From NCBI GenBank assembly GCA_002293525.1, contig DBDJ01000056.1, positions 1 to 63,287 of the forward strand: a stretch of 63,287 bases of DNA, read 5' to 3'. This document shows positions 51,895 to 62,175 of the stretch, piece by piece. The notes under the pieces are model-generated. The model made no database searches, was not told where the DNA came from, and saw only the letters and a list, made by a program, of their open reading frames with translations. The translations under genes and the position numbers were made by a program. Within the stretch, counting starts at the first letter, position 1. Every line of letters starts with the position of its first letter. This DNA is from Lachnospiraceae bacterium UBA935. GTDB taxonomy: Bacteria > Bacillota > Clostridia > Lachnospirales > Lachnospiraceae.

Positions 51895-52956
51895 ATGAAA
51901 GTAAGTTCTTTTATCCTTGCCATCATGGCAATGGCAATACTGGCATCATGTTTGCCCGCCGGGCAAGCGGGATACGATGACCAATATGAGTTTGCCTTGA
52001 TCGAGACGACAGGGAATGAAAACACCGGTCATATAACCTTTCGTAACGTTGCCGATGACAAGGAAAGCGGTATTGAGCTGGACTTGGGAGGAATACTTCC
52101 CTGGAATTCACACAAGACCTACCGCAATTTTGTCTATCTAGGCGCCAACGGCCTGGATACCCAGAAGGATTCCGGTACTGTCCTGGAAATCAATAAAGAA
52201 AGCAAAGAGATCGTAAAATATAAGATATGGGACAAACCGATTACAGCTATTGCCGTTGCTGACGACAAGGTTTTTGTCGCCGGTAATTTAAATAATGTGT
52301 ATCAAATCGCTGCTTATAATAAGGAAACCGAGACGACAGCTGAGCTGGAACTGAAGGATTCACTTATCCTTTACATGGAAGCATATGGGGACAGGCTATA
52401 TGCTTTTTCTTCTGTATTAGGAAGTAATCCGAATACGAGCTTGCTTTACGTAATTGACATATCCCGTTTGGAAGTGATGGAAATCATCGATATCAGCTCA
52501 TGCGGTTCATTGCAGCTAGGCTCTTGCATGATAGAGGGCATCCTGTACTTCACTAGTAACAGGTCAATCGATGACGGCATGTCCACCGATCTATACGGCT
52601 TGGACACGGCAAGTCGGGAGATTTTCAGTTATGACATCAAAAACCCGTTTCCTTTTCAAATAGAAGAACGCGGCGGCCAGCTATTCATATCCCACTATGA
52701 TCCTGTTAATCTGGAAGGTAACGGCTTGACCGTCTTTGATCTGGAAACGAAAGAACCGGCGTTTTATACCTTGTCAGGCATAATCAGCCAGTTTGAAATA
52801 TATGAGGATCAGATTCTGACCGCATCATTTCCGGGTTCAGGGCGGAATGAAGCAGTTTTACATGCGTACCGACTGGATGATCTGGAATTACTCCATACGG
52901 TGCCTTTGGAGCTGAATCATGACAGCCATTATTTTGTCAGCTTTTTTACCAGATAA
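51895..52956 (+). CDS. Lipoprotein with beta-propeller-like repeats
   Basis: 353 residues. Signal peptide with lipobox ILASC (Cys19). The mature part consists of regular short beta strands with repeated AVADDKVFVAGN, YGDRLYAFSS, GQLFISHYDP and EDQILTASF units, the pattern of a beta propeller. Substrate or role unknown. ATG 51895 follows GAGGAG. Same strand as the secreted peptidase gene, likely one operon. Confidence 0.75.
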   Translation: MKVSSFILAIMAMAILASCLPAGQAGYDDQYEFALIETTGNENTGHITFRNVADDKESGIELDLGGILPWNSHKTYRNFVYLGANGLDTQKDSGTVLEINKESKEIVKYKIWDKPITAIAVADDKVFVAGNLNNVYQIAAYNKETETTAELELKDSLILYMEAYGDRLYAFSSVLGSNPNTSLLYVIDISRLEVMEIIDISSCGSLQLGSCMIEGILYFTSNRSIDDGMSTDLYGLDTASREIFSYDIKNPFPFQIEERGGQLFISHYDPVNLEGNGLTVFDLETKEPAFYTLSGIISQFEIYEDQILTASFPGSGRNEAVLHAYRLDDLELLHTVPLELNHDSHYFVSFFTR

Positions 52957-52976
52957 TGCGGCGATATCAGATGAGC

Positions 52977-54047
52977 TTATATAAGCAGAGATTTCACATA
53001 TTCATCCTGAGAAAACAGGGTGCAGCCGCCGCTATGTTCTTGCAGCAAGGCCCCGCTGTCGCGTAGATGAGTAAATAACGGTGATTGCAGCGCATCCCGG
53101 AGCGAGACGTCTTTCAGGCTGGTATCGGAATAGGGAGAGAACGGACAGGGTTCCGCTCCGCCGCTGTAGTTAATGTGAAAGAACCCGCGCCCCGCGGCAA
53201 GGCAGCCGCCGGCTTCCTTTTCATCACCGGGAAAAGAAATAATGATGATATTATGATTGGGCCGGAGTGCCGCAAGGCGTTCCGCCAGAAGATCACGTGA
53301 GGCATCGTCAAGTGCCAGTTCTGGTTTTTCTACGGGAACATATTCTACATATATAATCGCTTTACAGCCTTTCTGTTCTAGATCAGCGACAAAGCCGTTA
53401 TCGGTAACAAGATCCAGGTTATCCTTTGTCACGGTGACAGAAGTCCCGAACAGCAGTTTTTTCTTTACCAGATCCTGCATGGCAGTTACGGTTTTTTGGT
53501 AGGTGCCCTTTCCGCGCCGCAGGTCGGTCTGGATTTCATGTCCTTCAATGCTGATGATAGGGATCAAATTGCGGCTTGAGTCGAACAGGCTGATGGCTTT
53601 CTCGCCAAGCATCGTGCCATTGGTGAACACCGGAAACAGGAGCGCCGGATGCTTGGCGGCTTCCTCTATGACATCCATCCTCATCATCGGTTCCCCGCCG
53701 GCCAGTATAGTCACGGCTATCCCCAGCTGTTCCGCTTCGGAAAAGATGCGGTTCCATTCGTCGCGGCTTATTTCCTCACGTTTGGCACAGGGACTGTTGG
53801 CACGGTCATAACAGCCGGCACATCTTAAGTTACAGTCGCCGGTAATGCTGGCAATCAGAAAGGAAGGAATATGCTCGCCGGCTTCCTCCAGGCTGAGGCG
53901 GCGGCGCTCGGCTTTTTTTATGGCAAGGGCGTACTGGGCAAAATAAAGGCTTGCTTTGGGATTGCTGAGTGCGGCTTTTACGATGTCGCGAACAAGCAGG
54001 TTCAATCCTTCGCTCAAATACTTTCCTAATTCTAATGAATTCTGCAT
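52977..54047 (-). CDS. Radical SAM protein
   Basis: 356 residues. The iron-sulfur site is CNLRCAGC (C72, C76, C79). GGEPMMR binds SAM, and the TIM-barrel strands continue to about 280. The C-terminus has additional cysteines (GGCLAAGRG, EPCPFSP, GGCTLF), but not in full SPASM spacing. The N-terminus (about 60 residues) is helical. It points against the lipoprotein gene, with 20 bases between their stops. The substrate cannot be read; a peptide-modifying role near an Agr-like peptide is only speculative. Confidence 0.88.
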   Translation of the reverse strand: MQNSLELGKYLSEGLNLLVRDIVKAALSNPKASLYFAQYALAIKKAERRRLSLEEAGEHIPSFLIASITGDCNLRCAGCYDRANSPCAKREEISRDEWNRIFSEAEQLGIAVTILAGGEPMMRMDVIEEAAKHPALLFPVFTNGTMLGEKAISLFDSSRNLIPIISIEGHEIQTDLRRGKGTYQKTVTAMQDLVKKKLLFGTSVTVTKDNLDLVTDNGFVADLEQKGCKAIIYVEYVPVEKPELALDDASRDLLAERLAALRPNHNIIIISFPGDEKEAGGCLAAGRGFFHINYSGGAEPCPFSPYSDTSLKDVSLRDALQSPLFTHLRDSGALLQEHSGGCTLFSQDEYVKSLLI

Positions 54048-54337
54048 GACAGTCTCCTTAATATGAGTCTCTACATAGATATATTTAGCATATAACTATT
54101 CCGGAGGCTTTTCAAGTATTATTTGTTGCTGTTCAATTCCTCATTGATCAGTTCCATTTCCTCCCATTTCCATGTTGACAAAATCAGCCCAAGGTCTATA
54201 ATAAAAGGGATGTGTATTTAAGCCATATGCAGAAATATTGGCTTTTTACAAGCACAAGACTAGATGTAATTCTTAAATAATTATTTTGTCATTATGCTTT
54301 ACTATTTACAATCTTATCTTGGAAGGAGAACATATTC

Positions 54338-56407
54338 ATGGGCAACACACAAAACACTTTTATTTTCGTTTCATTAGGCATATCACTGATCTCGTTTTTA
54401 TTTGCGGCATGGCTCTATCGCTGGGTTCAGAGTATGCCGTCGGATAACAAGCGGATTGCTGAAGTCGGTAAATTGATCCGCGACGGTTCCAGCACGTTTC
54501 TTCGGAAGGAATACGTAGCACTGGCTAAGTTTGTATGCGTGGCAGCCCTGCTGATCCTGGTTTTCCTGCCGACTCCGATCTGGCGCGGCGACATTACGAA
54601 GAATATTTTCATGGCCCTGGCCTATGTGGCGGGAACCGTATTTTCGGGAATCGCCGGAGTAATCGGCATCCGAGTGGCGACGGTCGCCAATATGAAAACA
54701 GCTGAAGCTGCCCAAAAAGGCATTAAGCCTTCTTTTCTGACCGGTTTCCGCGGCGGCGCCGTCATGGGAATGGCCGTTGTCGGTTCCTCCTTGCTGGGCA
54801 TCGCACTTTTATCATTGCTTACTGATGATACCACGGTCCTGCTGGGCTTCAGCTTCGGTGCCAGTTCCTTGGCTCTTTTTGCCAAAGCCGGCGGCGGTAT
54901 TTTTACCAAGACGGCGGATATCAGTGCCGACCTGGTCGGTAAGGTCGAGCTGGGGATACCGGAAGACGATCCGCGTAACCCGGCGGTTATCGCTGACAAC
55001 GTCGGCGACAATGTCGGCGACGTGGCCGGTATGGGCGCCGACCTCTTTGATTCCAACGTAGCCTCCATGTCGGCTGCTTTGGTGCTTGCCGGCGAGCTCG
55101 GCGGTAATAATGCCGCCATGGTGTTCTGCTATGCGGCATCAGGACTTTTAGCTTCTATAATCGGCGTTTTTATGGCCAGAATGGGCAAAGGAAGTCCCAC
55201 TACGGCCTTGAATAACAGTACCTATATTACCACTGGAATCTTTGCTGTCATCACCGCCATCGCCACCGCTGTGTTCGGCTTTGAATGGCGGATCTGGGGC
55301 GCCAGCATGATCGGTTTGGCTATCGGTGTTATTATCGGTATTGCCAGTGATTATTTTACCGATGATTCCAAGAAACCGGTTCACAATGCTGCCAAGGCTT
55401 CGGAATCAGGCCCGGCACTGACGATTCTTTCCGGTGTTTCCTATGGCTTTATGAGCGTCCTCCCTTCACTGGTCGGGATCGGTGTATCCGCGCTGGCCGC
55501 CTATAAGCTCTGCGAACCCATCGGTGAAGGCTATGCTATGTTCGGGATTGCCATGGCTGCCGTCGGCATGCTTTCCATCGTCGGCATGATCATTTCCAAC
55601 GATGCTTACGGCCCTATCGTCGATAACGCCCGCGGCTTGGCTGAGATGGGCAACTTAGGCGATGAAGTGCTGGAAATCACCGACAAACTGGACAGTGCCG
55701 GCAATACCGTCAAAGCCATTACCAAGGGCTTTGCCATCGGCGCCGCCGGCCTTACCGTCATCGCCCTCCTGGGTGCTTTCATGAGCGAGGTCAATGTCGC
55801 GGCCCGTGCATACGGTTATCCGGAAATAGACAGTTTTGATATCATGAATCCCGTGGTATTCTTTGGCCTGTTGATCGGTGCTGCAGTACCGGCGACCTTC
55901 TCCGCGATGCTGATTCTTGGCGTTGACCGCAATGCTCAGCGGATGGTAGCAGAGATCCACAGACAGTTTAATACCATCAAAGGCTTGAAAGAAGGAAAGC
56001 CCGGCGTGGTTCCCGAATATGACAAATGCATTGAAATCGCCACTCACGGTGCCCTGAAGGAACTGATCCCGGCTGGTCTGGTGGCCATCCTGATCACCCT
56101 GGCAGTCGGCTTTATCGGCGGCGTCGAGGCCATCGGCGGATATCTGTGTGGCAACATCGTGGCCGGCCTGTTACTGGCACTTTTCATGAGCAATGCCGGC
56201 GGCCTGTGGGATAACTCCAAGAAATACATCGAATCCGGCCATCACGGCGGCAAAGGCTCGGAAGCCCATAAGGCAGCCGTTGTCGGTGATACTGTCGGCG
56301 ATCCCTTCAAGGATACCGCCGGACCGTCAATCAATACGCAGATTACGGTCGTGTCCCTGATTGCCTCACTGGCGGCAACCTTGTTCCTTTCGCTTTCGAT
56401 ATTTTAA
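54338..56407 (+). CDS. hppA: Membrane pyrophosphatase, K+-independent H+ type
   Basis: 689 residues, about 16 membrane helices. The pyrophosphate site is intact: ADLVGKVELGIPEDDPRNP, DNVGDNVGDVAGMGADLF, and at the C-terminus GDTVGDPFKDTAGPS. The diagnostic segment GNTVKAITKGFAIG has Lys and Thr where K+-dependent enzymes have Ala and Gly, so a potassium-independent proton pump is predicted from established work on this position. It uses PPi to build a proton gradient. Monocistronic, with GGAAGGAGA before ATG 54338 and a strong terminator after it. Confidence 0.95.
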   Translation: MGNTQNTFIFVSLGISLISFLFAAWLYRWVQSMPSDNKRIAEVGKLIRDGSSTFLRKEYVALAKFVCVAALLILVFLPTPIWRGDITKNIFMALAYVAGTVFSGIAGVIGIRVATVANMKTAEAAQKGIKPSFLTGFRGGAVMGMAVVGSSLLGIALLSLLTDDTTVLLGFSFGASSLALFAKAGGGIFTKTADISADLVGKVELGIPEDDPRNPAVIADNVGDNVGDVAGMGADLFDSNVASMSAALVLAGELGGNNAAMVFCYAASGLLASIIGVFMARMGKGSPTTALNNSTYITTGIFAVITAIATAVFGFEWRIWGASMIGLAIGVIIGIASDYFTDDSKKPVHNAAKASESGPALTILSGVSYGFMSVLPSLVGIGVSALAAYKLCEPIGEGYAMFGIAMAAVGMLSIVGMIISNDAYGPIVDNARGLAEMGNLGDEVLEITDKLDSAGNTVKAITKGFAIGAAGLTVIALLGAFMSEVNVAARAYGYPEIDSFDIMNPVVFFGLLIGAAVPATFSAMLILGVDRNAQRMVAEIHRQFNTIKGLKEGKPGVVPEYDKCIEIATHGALKELIPAGLVAILITLAVGFIGGVEAIGGYLCGNIVAGLLLALFMSNAGGLWDNSKKYIESGHHGGKGSEAHKAAVVGDTVGDPFKDTAGPSINTQITVVSLIASLAATLFLSLSIF

Positions 56408-56454
56408 TGAAGCTCAATGAGTCAGAATGTGTTAGAATAAGCCAGATGAATTAG

Positions 56455-56508
56455 AACCGGCGGTTACCGCTAGGCATATGCCAACCAGGTAACCGCCGGT
56501 TTTCTTTC
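56455..56508 (+). terminator. Terminator of hppA
   Basis: AACCGGCGGTTACC pairs with GGTAACCGCCGGTT around a 19-base loop and is followed by TTCTTT. Confidence 0.85.
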
Positions 56509-56573
56509 CGAGATGCACTTAACTATAATCTTTACCCAGAGTTTCTCCTCAGATTTTCTCCCCCAGAGTTTCT

Positions 56574-57236
56574 CTAAGTTGTCTTCTTGGCCTCAGCAAA
56601 TCCCATCCATACGATCCATACATAAGCGCAGGTCTTGGGAATCATCAGCATTCCCAGCATCGGGATGCTGTCTGCCCATAACACGACCGGTATGTAGAAA
56701 GCAAAGCTGAGCAGAACCGCCAGCCACATATTACGGAAAGCCCGATCGCTGCTGCGGCGTGCCTCCTGATAGTAAATGATGATAATGAGAATTCCCAGCA
56801 CCGTAAACGGCAGATTGCGGTAGATGCCCCATGAAAGCGGCGCATCGGCCGATGTCCACTGATTCTGCGGGAACAGGCAGAGTGCGATGCGGGCTGCTGC
56901 CAGCAGATAGACCGCAGCAGTGACGGCCTTGGCAGTTTCCTTCTTATATCTGGCTTGCCAGACGTGATAGAGGAACACATAGAACACTGTCATGGTGATG
57001 GAAGTAACCATCTTGCCGATGCCCAGTGAAGCAGAATGATTGGCGATTCCGTCCGTCCAGAGGGCATAGATCCGGGGAACGAGATGAAAGGCATCGCCGC
57101 AGCCCAGGACAATCGCCATGATGCCGAAGAGCCGGTATTGCTTTTGGCTCTTTGCATAGCGTAGGATCAGAATACCAAGGGTAACGACACCGATCAGATA
57201 GGGTATTTCAAAAATAGGTTCCATTATAGCCTGCAT
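56574..57236 (-). CDS. Hypothetical seven-helix membrane protein
   Basis: 220 residues, about seven transmembrane segments, with a short C-terminal tail AEAKKTT. Conserved-looking polar positions within the membrane include CGDAFHLVPRIYALW and FYVFLYHVW. I do not recognise a named family. A clear GGAGGT lies before the start at 57236 or ATG 57224. It faces hppA; no operon partner. Confidence 0.75.
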   Translation of the reverse strand: MQAIMEPIFEIPYLIGVVTLGILILRYAKSQKQYRLFGIMAIVLGCGDAFHLVPRIYALWTDGIANHSASLGIGKMVTSITMTVFYVFLYHVWQARYKKETAKAVTAAVYLLAAARIALCLFPQNQWTSADAPLSWGIYRNLPFTVLGILIIIIYYQEARRSSDRAFRNMWLAVLLSFAFYIPVVLWADSIPMLGMLMIPKTCAYVWIVWMGFAEAKKTT

Positions 57237-57537
57237 ATTGACCTCCTTTGTCTCTTATATAAGTGGCCGCAGATCTGTCGGCAGCGGCGGCCTCCGAGAA
57301 CTTTATTTACAGTGTAGCATAGAAAAGAAATACGCTCAACTATATTACGTAATGGATAAAATCCCGATTAAATCCCGATAGAGAATATACATGATAAAAA
57401 ACAAAACTAATGTAAGAAACCAGAAGGAAAAATATCCGGGGATAGTCATTTGGAAAGACATTTTTATGTATTATGGAACTATAGATGGTGGCATTTTAGC
57501 AAACAATTCATTATAGTAATTATAAGGAGTTGACAAA

Positions 57538-57816
57538 ATGCCAGAATCCAGTCCGGAACGTAAAATCAAAGAATGTTGTAACATTAAAGATGATGAGTTC
57601 ATAAGGGAAATTGGTGAACGCGTCAGATTATATCGCGGAAAAAAGGGGTGGACACAAGAAAAACTAGCACAGGAATCTGAGGTCAGCAGTAAATATATAT
57701 ATGAAATTGAGGTGGGGAACAAAGTGATGTCAATTATCGTGTTTTATAAACTTATCAAAGCTTTGGAGGTGGATGCCAACACCTTGATGGGGTGCGCAGG
57801 AATCTTTAAGGACTGA
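57538..57816 (+). CDS. XRE-family regulator
   Basis: 92 residues with a Cys-containing N-terminus (ECCNIKDDEF), then one HTH_3 domain (ERVRLYRGKKGWTQEKLAQE; SEVSSKYIYEIEVG). The recognition helix is complete. AAGGAG lies before ATG 57538. It stands 82 bases upstream of a CoA-transferase gene on the same strand and may control it. Confidence 0.87.
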   Translation: MPESSPERKIKECCNIKDDEFIREIGERVRLYRGKKGWTQEKLAQESEVSSKYIYEIEVGNKVMSIIVFYKLIKALEVDANTLMGCAGIFKD

Positions 57817-57898
57817 AGCAAGTATCTGGGAATAAACCAAGGGAACATCATCAGAGTTACAAGACACACAGACAAATGATACAAAAAGGAGAAACAGG

Positions 57899-59188
57899 AT
57901 GAAAATGACAGAAAAAAACACCTTGCAGTTTGCTGACCCCAAGACAGCAATCAACTTAATTAAGTCAGGGAACCGGGTCGTCATACCGGGAGCGGCCGGT
58001 GAGCCTCATTATTTGATCAAGCATATGATAGAAAACAAGCATTTGTACAGAAAGGTTGAAATCATTCAATTTATGGCATTTAACTTGCCTTTTTTTCAGG
58101 AGGACATGTATGAACATTTCAGATATAATACCCCGTTTGTCAGTCCGATGAGCAGTAATGCCGTGGCCTCGGGGTATGCCGATTTCACGCCCTGCAATCT
58201 GTCACAGGCAGAATGGCTTTTTGAAAACAAACTGCCAATCGATGTGGCATTAATTCATATCTCGCCGCCGAATGAGCACGGTTTCTGCAGTTTTGGCACC
58301 AATGTGGACTATATCAAAATCGGGGCGGATCATGCCAAAGTGGTCATTGCCCAGGTAAATGAAAACATGCCGAGGTCAATGGGAGACAGCTTTATTCATA
58401 TTGATGATATAGACTGCATGGTAACATGCCAGGCCAAAATTCCTGAAATCATGTCGGCAGACGGCGGACCGGTTGAAATGTCCATCGGAGAGAGCTGTGC
58501 CAAATTGATTTCGGACGGCGATACCCTGCAGCTGGGGATCGGAGAAATACCCGGCGCGATTTTAAAATACCTGCGGAATAAAAAGGATTTAGGAATCCAC
58601 TCGGAAATGATGTCTGACGGCCCTATGCAGTTTATGAAAGCCGGCATAATCAATAACAAGAAAAAACAGATTGATCAGGGTGCTTCCACAGTTTCCTTTG
58701 TTTTTGGTTCTCAGGAATTATACCGCTTCATCCATAACAATCCTTCTATGAATATGATGCCGACATCCTATGTCAATAATCCCTTAGTCATCATGCAAAA
58801 TGACCATTTTATAGCAATCAATTCCTGCTTGCAGATTGATTTGATGGGGCAGGTGGTTGCAGAAATGATCGGCAACAAACAGATCAGCGGTGTCGGCGGT
58901 CAAGTTGACTTTGTCAGGGGCGCGGCTATGTCTAAATATGGCAAATCGGTTATGGTCATGCCTTCAACAGCTAGAGGAGGAAAGATATCAAGAATTGTAG
59001 TTAATCTGAGTGAGGGCATCGCCGTGACGACTTCGCGTAACGATGTTGACTTTGTCGTAACAGAATATGGAATCGCGGAACTAAAGGGGAAAAACCTGCG
59101 GGAAAGAGCACTGGCCTTAATTGCTATTGCCCACCCGGATTTTCGTGACGGGTTACGGGCCAATTTTGAAAAGAAAATGGCTTCCTGA
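57899..59188 (+). CDS. Acetyl-CoA hydrolase/transferase family (4-hydroxybutyrate CoA-transferase-like)
   Basis: 429 residues, the usual length of family I CoA-transferases of the Cat1/Cat2 class. VIPGAAGEPHYL, LIHISPPNEHGFCSFG, LQLGIGEIPGAI and GVGGQVDFVRGA are conserved. The catalytic glutamate is expected near EYGIAELKGKNLRERA. It would swap CoA between acetyl-CoA and a short-chain acid. AAGGAG precedes ATG 57899. The next gene is another type of CoA-transferase. Confidence 0.92.
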   Translation: MKMTEKNTLQFADPKTAINLIKSGNRVVIPGAAGEPHYLIKHMIENKHLYRKVEIIQFMAFNLPFFQEDMYEHFRYNTPFVSPMSSNAVASGYADFTPCNLSQAEWLFENKLPIDVALIHISPPNEHGFCSFGTNVDYIKIGADHAKVVIAQVNENMPRSMGDSFIHIDDIDCMVTCQAKIPEIMSADGGPVEMSIGESCAKLISDGDTLQLGIGEIPGAILKYLRNKKDLGIHSEMMSDGPMQFMKAGIINNKKKQIDQGASTVSFVFGSQELYRFIHNNPSMNMMPTSYVNNPLVIMQNDHFIAINSCLQIDLMGQVVAEMIGNKQISGVGGQVDFVRGAAMSKYGKSVMVMPSTARGGKISRIVVNLSEGIAVTTSRNDVDFVVTEYGIAELKGKNLRERALALIAIAHPDFRDGLRANFEKKMAS

Positions 59189-59288
59189 TTTAATTTAAGT
59201 GATCCTGATTTTATGAATCAATTCAGGAAAAGGATTCCGCCAGATGCCTGCTGTTTGCCAATTTGTACAAAAATGAGGAGAAATATTC

Positions 59289-60407
59289 ATGGTATTCGAT
59301 GATATAAAAATTTTTGATTTTACCCGCTTACTGCCTGGTCCCTACGCAACGTCCTTCTTTGTAAGCCTGGGCGCTGAAGTAATAAAGGTTGAAGAGCCTG
59401 GCCAGGGCGATTACATGCGCCAATATGGGAAGATCACCAACGGCAGCAATGCCGCTTTCAACTTCCTGAACCGGGGGAAAAAGAGCATAACGATAGATAT
59501 GCACAACGAAGCAGAAAAAGTAAAGCTGAAAAAGCTGCTTTTGGATGCCGATATCATAATCGAATCCTTCCGGCCCGGAACCATGAAAAAAATGGGGTTT
59601 GATTATGAATCAGTAAAAGCTTTGAATCCCAGTCTGATTTATTGTTCGATCACCGGTTTCGGGCAAAAGGGCCGCTTATCCAATAAAGCAGGCCATGACC
59701 TGAACTTTTTAGCCAGCTCGGGCTTGCTGGATATTCTGATGAAATTCGATAAAGAAAAGAAACCGGAGGATTATGTCCCGGCCATTCAGATCTCGGACAT
59801 CAGTGCCGCACTGAATGCTGTAAATGCATTGCTGGTTGCGCTGATCAACCGCTTCAAGACCGGTATGGGGCAATACATAGACATCTCAATTACCGACGGA
59901 GTGTACAGCAATTGTATGCAGCTGATATTGCCGGAGTATGTTACGACACATAAGGAACCCGATGCCGATGCCAATGTCTTGTTTGGCAGGCATGCGAATT
60001 ATTATATATACGATACAAAAGACAATAAGAAACTGTGTGTTGCGGCATTAGAGCTAAAATTCTGGAAAACTTTTTGTGAGGCCATTCACCGGCCTGATCT
60101 GATCGGTTTTATTTATGATAATCAGAAAATGATCTTGATCAAGGATGAGATACAGCAGATACTTTCGCAACAAACCTTAAGTGACTGGATGGATATTTTT
60201 GACAATATTGATGCCTGTGTATCCCCGGTGGTTGAATTAAATGAAATAAGTACTTCTATACAAGTATCAGATCATGAGCTGGTGGATAGCGTGACAGGAT
60301 TCATCCGGCAGCCGATCATGTTCTCTGCCATTGAGATGATAATGAAAGAAAGAGCGCCTGATTTAGGGGAGCATAATAGTCTCTATCTGGATTCATCGGT
60401 ATTATAG
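59289..60407 (+). CDS. CaiB/BaiF family III CoA-transferase
   Basis: 372 residues. LLPGPYATSFFVSLGAEVIKVE, NRGKKSITIDM and ESFRPGTMKKMG open the family core; GHDLNFLASSG carries the aspartate that forms the anhydride intermediate. It transfers CoA between carboxylic acids, such as carnitine, bile acid or formyl groups. AGGAG precedes ATG 59289. With the previous gene it forms a likely acid-activation unit; the substrate is unknown. Confidence 0.92.
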   Translation: MVFDDIKIFDFTRLLPGPYATSFFVSLGAEVIKVEEPGQGDYMRQYGKITNGSNAAFNFLNRGKKSITIDMHNEAEKVKLKKLLLDADIIIESFRPGTMKKMGFDYESVKALNPSLIYCSITGFGQKGRLSNKAGHDLNFLASSGLLDILMKFDKEKKPEDYVPAIQISDISAALNAVNALLVALINRFKTGMGQYIDISITDGVYSNCMQLILPEYVTTHKEPDADANVLFGRHANYYIYDTKDNKKLCVAALELKFWKTFCEAIHRPDLIGFIYDNQKMILIKDEIQQILSQQTLSDWMDIFDNIDACVSPVVELNEISTSIQVSDHELVDSVTGFIRQPIMFSAIEMIMKERAPDLGEHNSLYLDSSVL

Positions 60408-60426
60408 GAAATCTTCAAGAATATTT

Positions 60427-60669
60427 TTATTTTGAAATAATTTCGCTGTCCGCGAAGTCGATGAATGAACCGGTAAAATCATCCTGGATTACGGTACATA
60501 TATTGTGGAAGCCGGGGAAGGCTTCACTGGAAGCGCCCAGGCAGTCCACATAAGTATCGCCGACGCCGATCACCGCCCCGAAGCTCACCGGAACCTCGAT
60601 ACAAAGCATCTGGCTGATGGAAAAATGACAGGTCCCGTCTTTCTTGCCGGCACAAGTAACCGTATCCAT
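60427..60669 (-). CDS. Hypothetical small protein
   Basis: 80 residues from ATG 60669, opening MDTVTCAGKKDGTCHFSISQ and continuing with CIEVPVSFGAVIGVGDTYVD. It is beta-rich with five cysteines. I see no good ribosome site, and the frame is open for another 47 codons upstream, so the start may be wrong or the gene 5' truncated. No function can be named. Confidence 0.45.
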   Translation of the reverse strand: MDTVTCAGKKDGTCHFSISQMLCIEVPVSFGAVIGVGDTYVDCLGASSEAFPGFHNICTVIQDDFTGSFIDFADSEIISK

Positions 60670-60837
60670 GGTGATGATAGGGGATGGTGTTATTATATTG
60701 TCAAGTTGGCAAAACCCAGGAAACATAAGGGATTGCGTTGATTCAGTCCTACGAAAAAGTGGTGGAAAGGAGGTTATTTGGGGGTAATTATGTAAACTAA
60801 TTAACACCAAATAATAAATATAAAAATATTTTGTATT

Positions 60838-61222
60838 CAGGTGACATTGCCTTCATGCCGCTCTAAAAGCTGCTGCCAGGCCGCCGACAATTCTGCCAGA
60901 GCAGTTGGCTGGCTGAAATAAAAGGCCATGCTATGGGGCATGTAAACCTGAAACATGTCGTACAGATATTGAAGATTTTACGGTCCATATTTTCATTTGG
61001 ATGACCCGTAGGCACCGTCTGCAACACTATGCCGAAGGTATAAGGCTGTACTGCCGAGGTTAAAAAAGTGTAGCGGTCGGGTAAGAAAACCTCCGCCGCG
61101 TAACCGGTAAGCACAGTCAGCATCTGGTCATCGTTCCAGTCTTTGTTGTCATCTGAGGCATATTGAAACACCCGTACCAAGATCAGCCGGCACACTTTTG
61201 CTTCGGTTGGGATGCTATGCAT
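60838..61222 (-). pseudogene. Fragment of a YesN-like response regulator linker region (frameshifted)
   Basis: The first frame from 61222 reads VCRLILVRVFQYASDDNKDW and further to about 60985. The protein-like sequence then continues in another frame (QYLYDMFQVYMPHSMAFYF, ALAELSAAWQQLLERHEGN) to a stop at 60838. Together they resemble the variable middle domain of YesN-type regulators. The receiver and AraC domains are absent, so this is a remnant with one frameshift. The family link is by resemblance only. Confidence 0.45.
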
Positions 61223-61539
61223 GGAATCACCCGCCCATAGCTCATAGAAGTATTATCAGATTTTTATTACTCTTAACAATTTTGGATCTGCTTGTCTTTT
61301 AATTTATAGGAAGAATTAATTTGATATATATAAAACAATTGCGATATTGTTAATAAATTTTTAGTTTCTAGCTGATGCATTAATTATGCAATATAAATCA
61401 ATTAAACTGATATTATAGGAAACGCTTCCTAATATTGAAATAAAAATTTATAATCGATAATCTTTAGCAAATTGACTGTATGATAAAACTTGACCCGCTT
61501 GAGTGTTTGTGATAATATTATCCAGTAGGGCAATATTAA
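61223..61539. other. AT-rich gene-free stretch
   Basis: 317 bases without a supported gene. It contains TAGGAAACGCTTCCTAA at 61417-61433, a short palindrome similar to the terminal hairpins of the three-hairpin element. Confidence 0.4.
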
Positions 61540-62148
61540 CCGCCTATTACACTAATTGATAGCAGTACAGAGAATGAAACGGTTTCAGAGAAAGCAGTGG
61601 AAGTAAATGAATTAACTGTATCATCTAATAAGAATCATATAGACTCTCTTCCATCTTATGATTTTACGGATATTACAGATGTCATAGATTATGCGCAAAA
61701 CGAACAAAAGAACTTTAGTGCTGGAGAAAATATTATATCCATTAATGAACTATTGGAAAGATCTCAGTTCAAAAGAGCGTCGGCAAGTGGTGATGTAACA
61801 GGAGTATTTACTTCACAACGCATGGATACAGGAACCCCGGGGGTCACATGGGACTATGTGGTTGACTATACCGTTTCTCCAATGCCTAGTGGAATTGGAT
61901 GGTATTTCAAAAGCGTAAACGTCATAGTTAATGTATATAAGGAGTTTATGTTTTACACATGGGCGACTGCTGGAATTATAGATTTCACGCAAGCTACCTA
62001 TTCCTTGTCACCATCATCATACCCGACATCATTGAAGGTGAATATAACTCTGCAATTTGAAATTTGGACTTCGGCAACAGGTGCATATCCTGTTACATAC
62101 ACTGAGAGTCATAACCATACAACTACAGTAAAAAATGTTTATGGTTAA
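61540..62148 (+). pseudogene. N-terminally truncated secreted-type protein
   Basis: The frame is open from 61540, after TAA 61537. It enters in mid-protein (ITLIDSSTENETVSEKAVEV) with no start codon or ribosome site; the GTG at 61597 is the first formal start (183 residues). The composition, rich in Ser, Thr and Tyr with beta strands (YVVDYTVSPMPSG; SVNVIVNVYKEFMFYTW), suggests an exported protein that has lost its signal peptide. No family recognised. The following small membrane protein gene is intact. Confidence 0.55.
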
Positions 62149-62175
62149 ATTTAGAAATAAATAAAGGATGGCATT

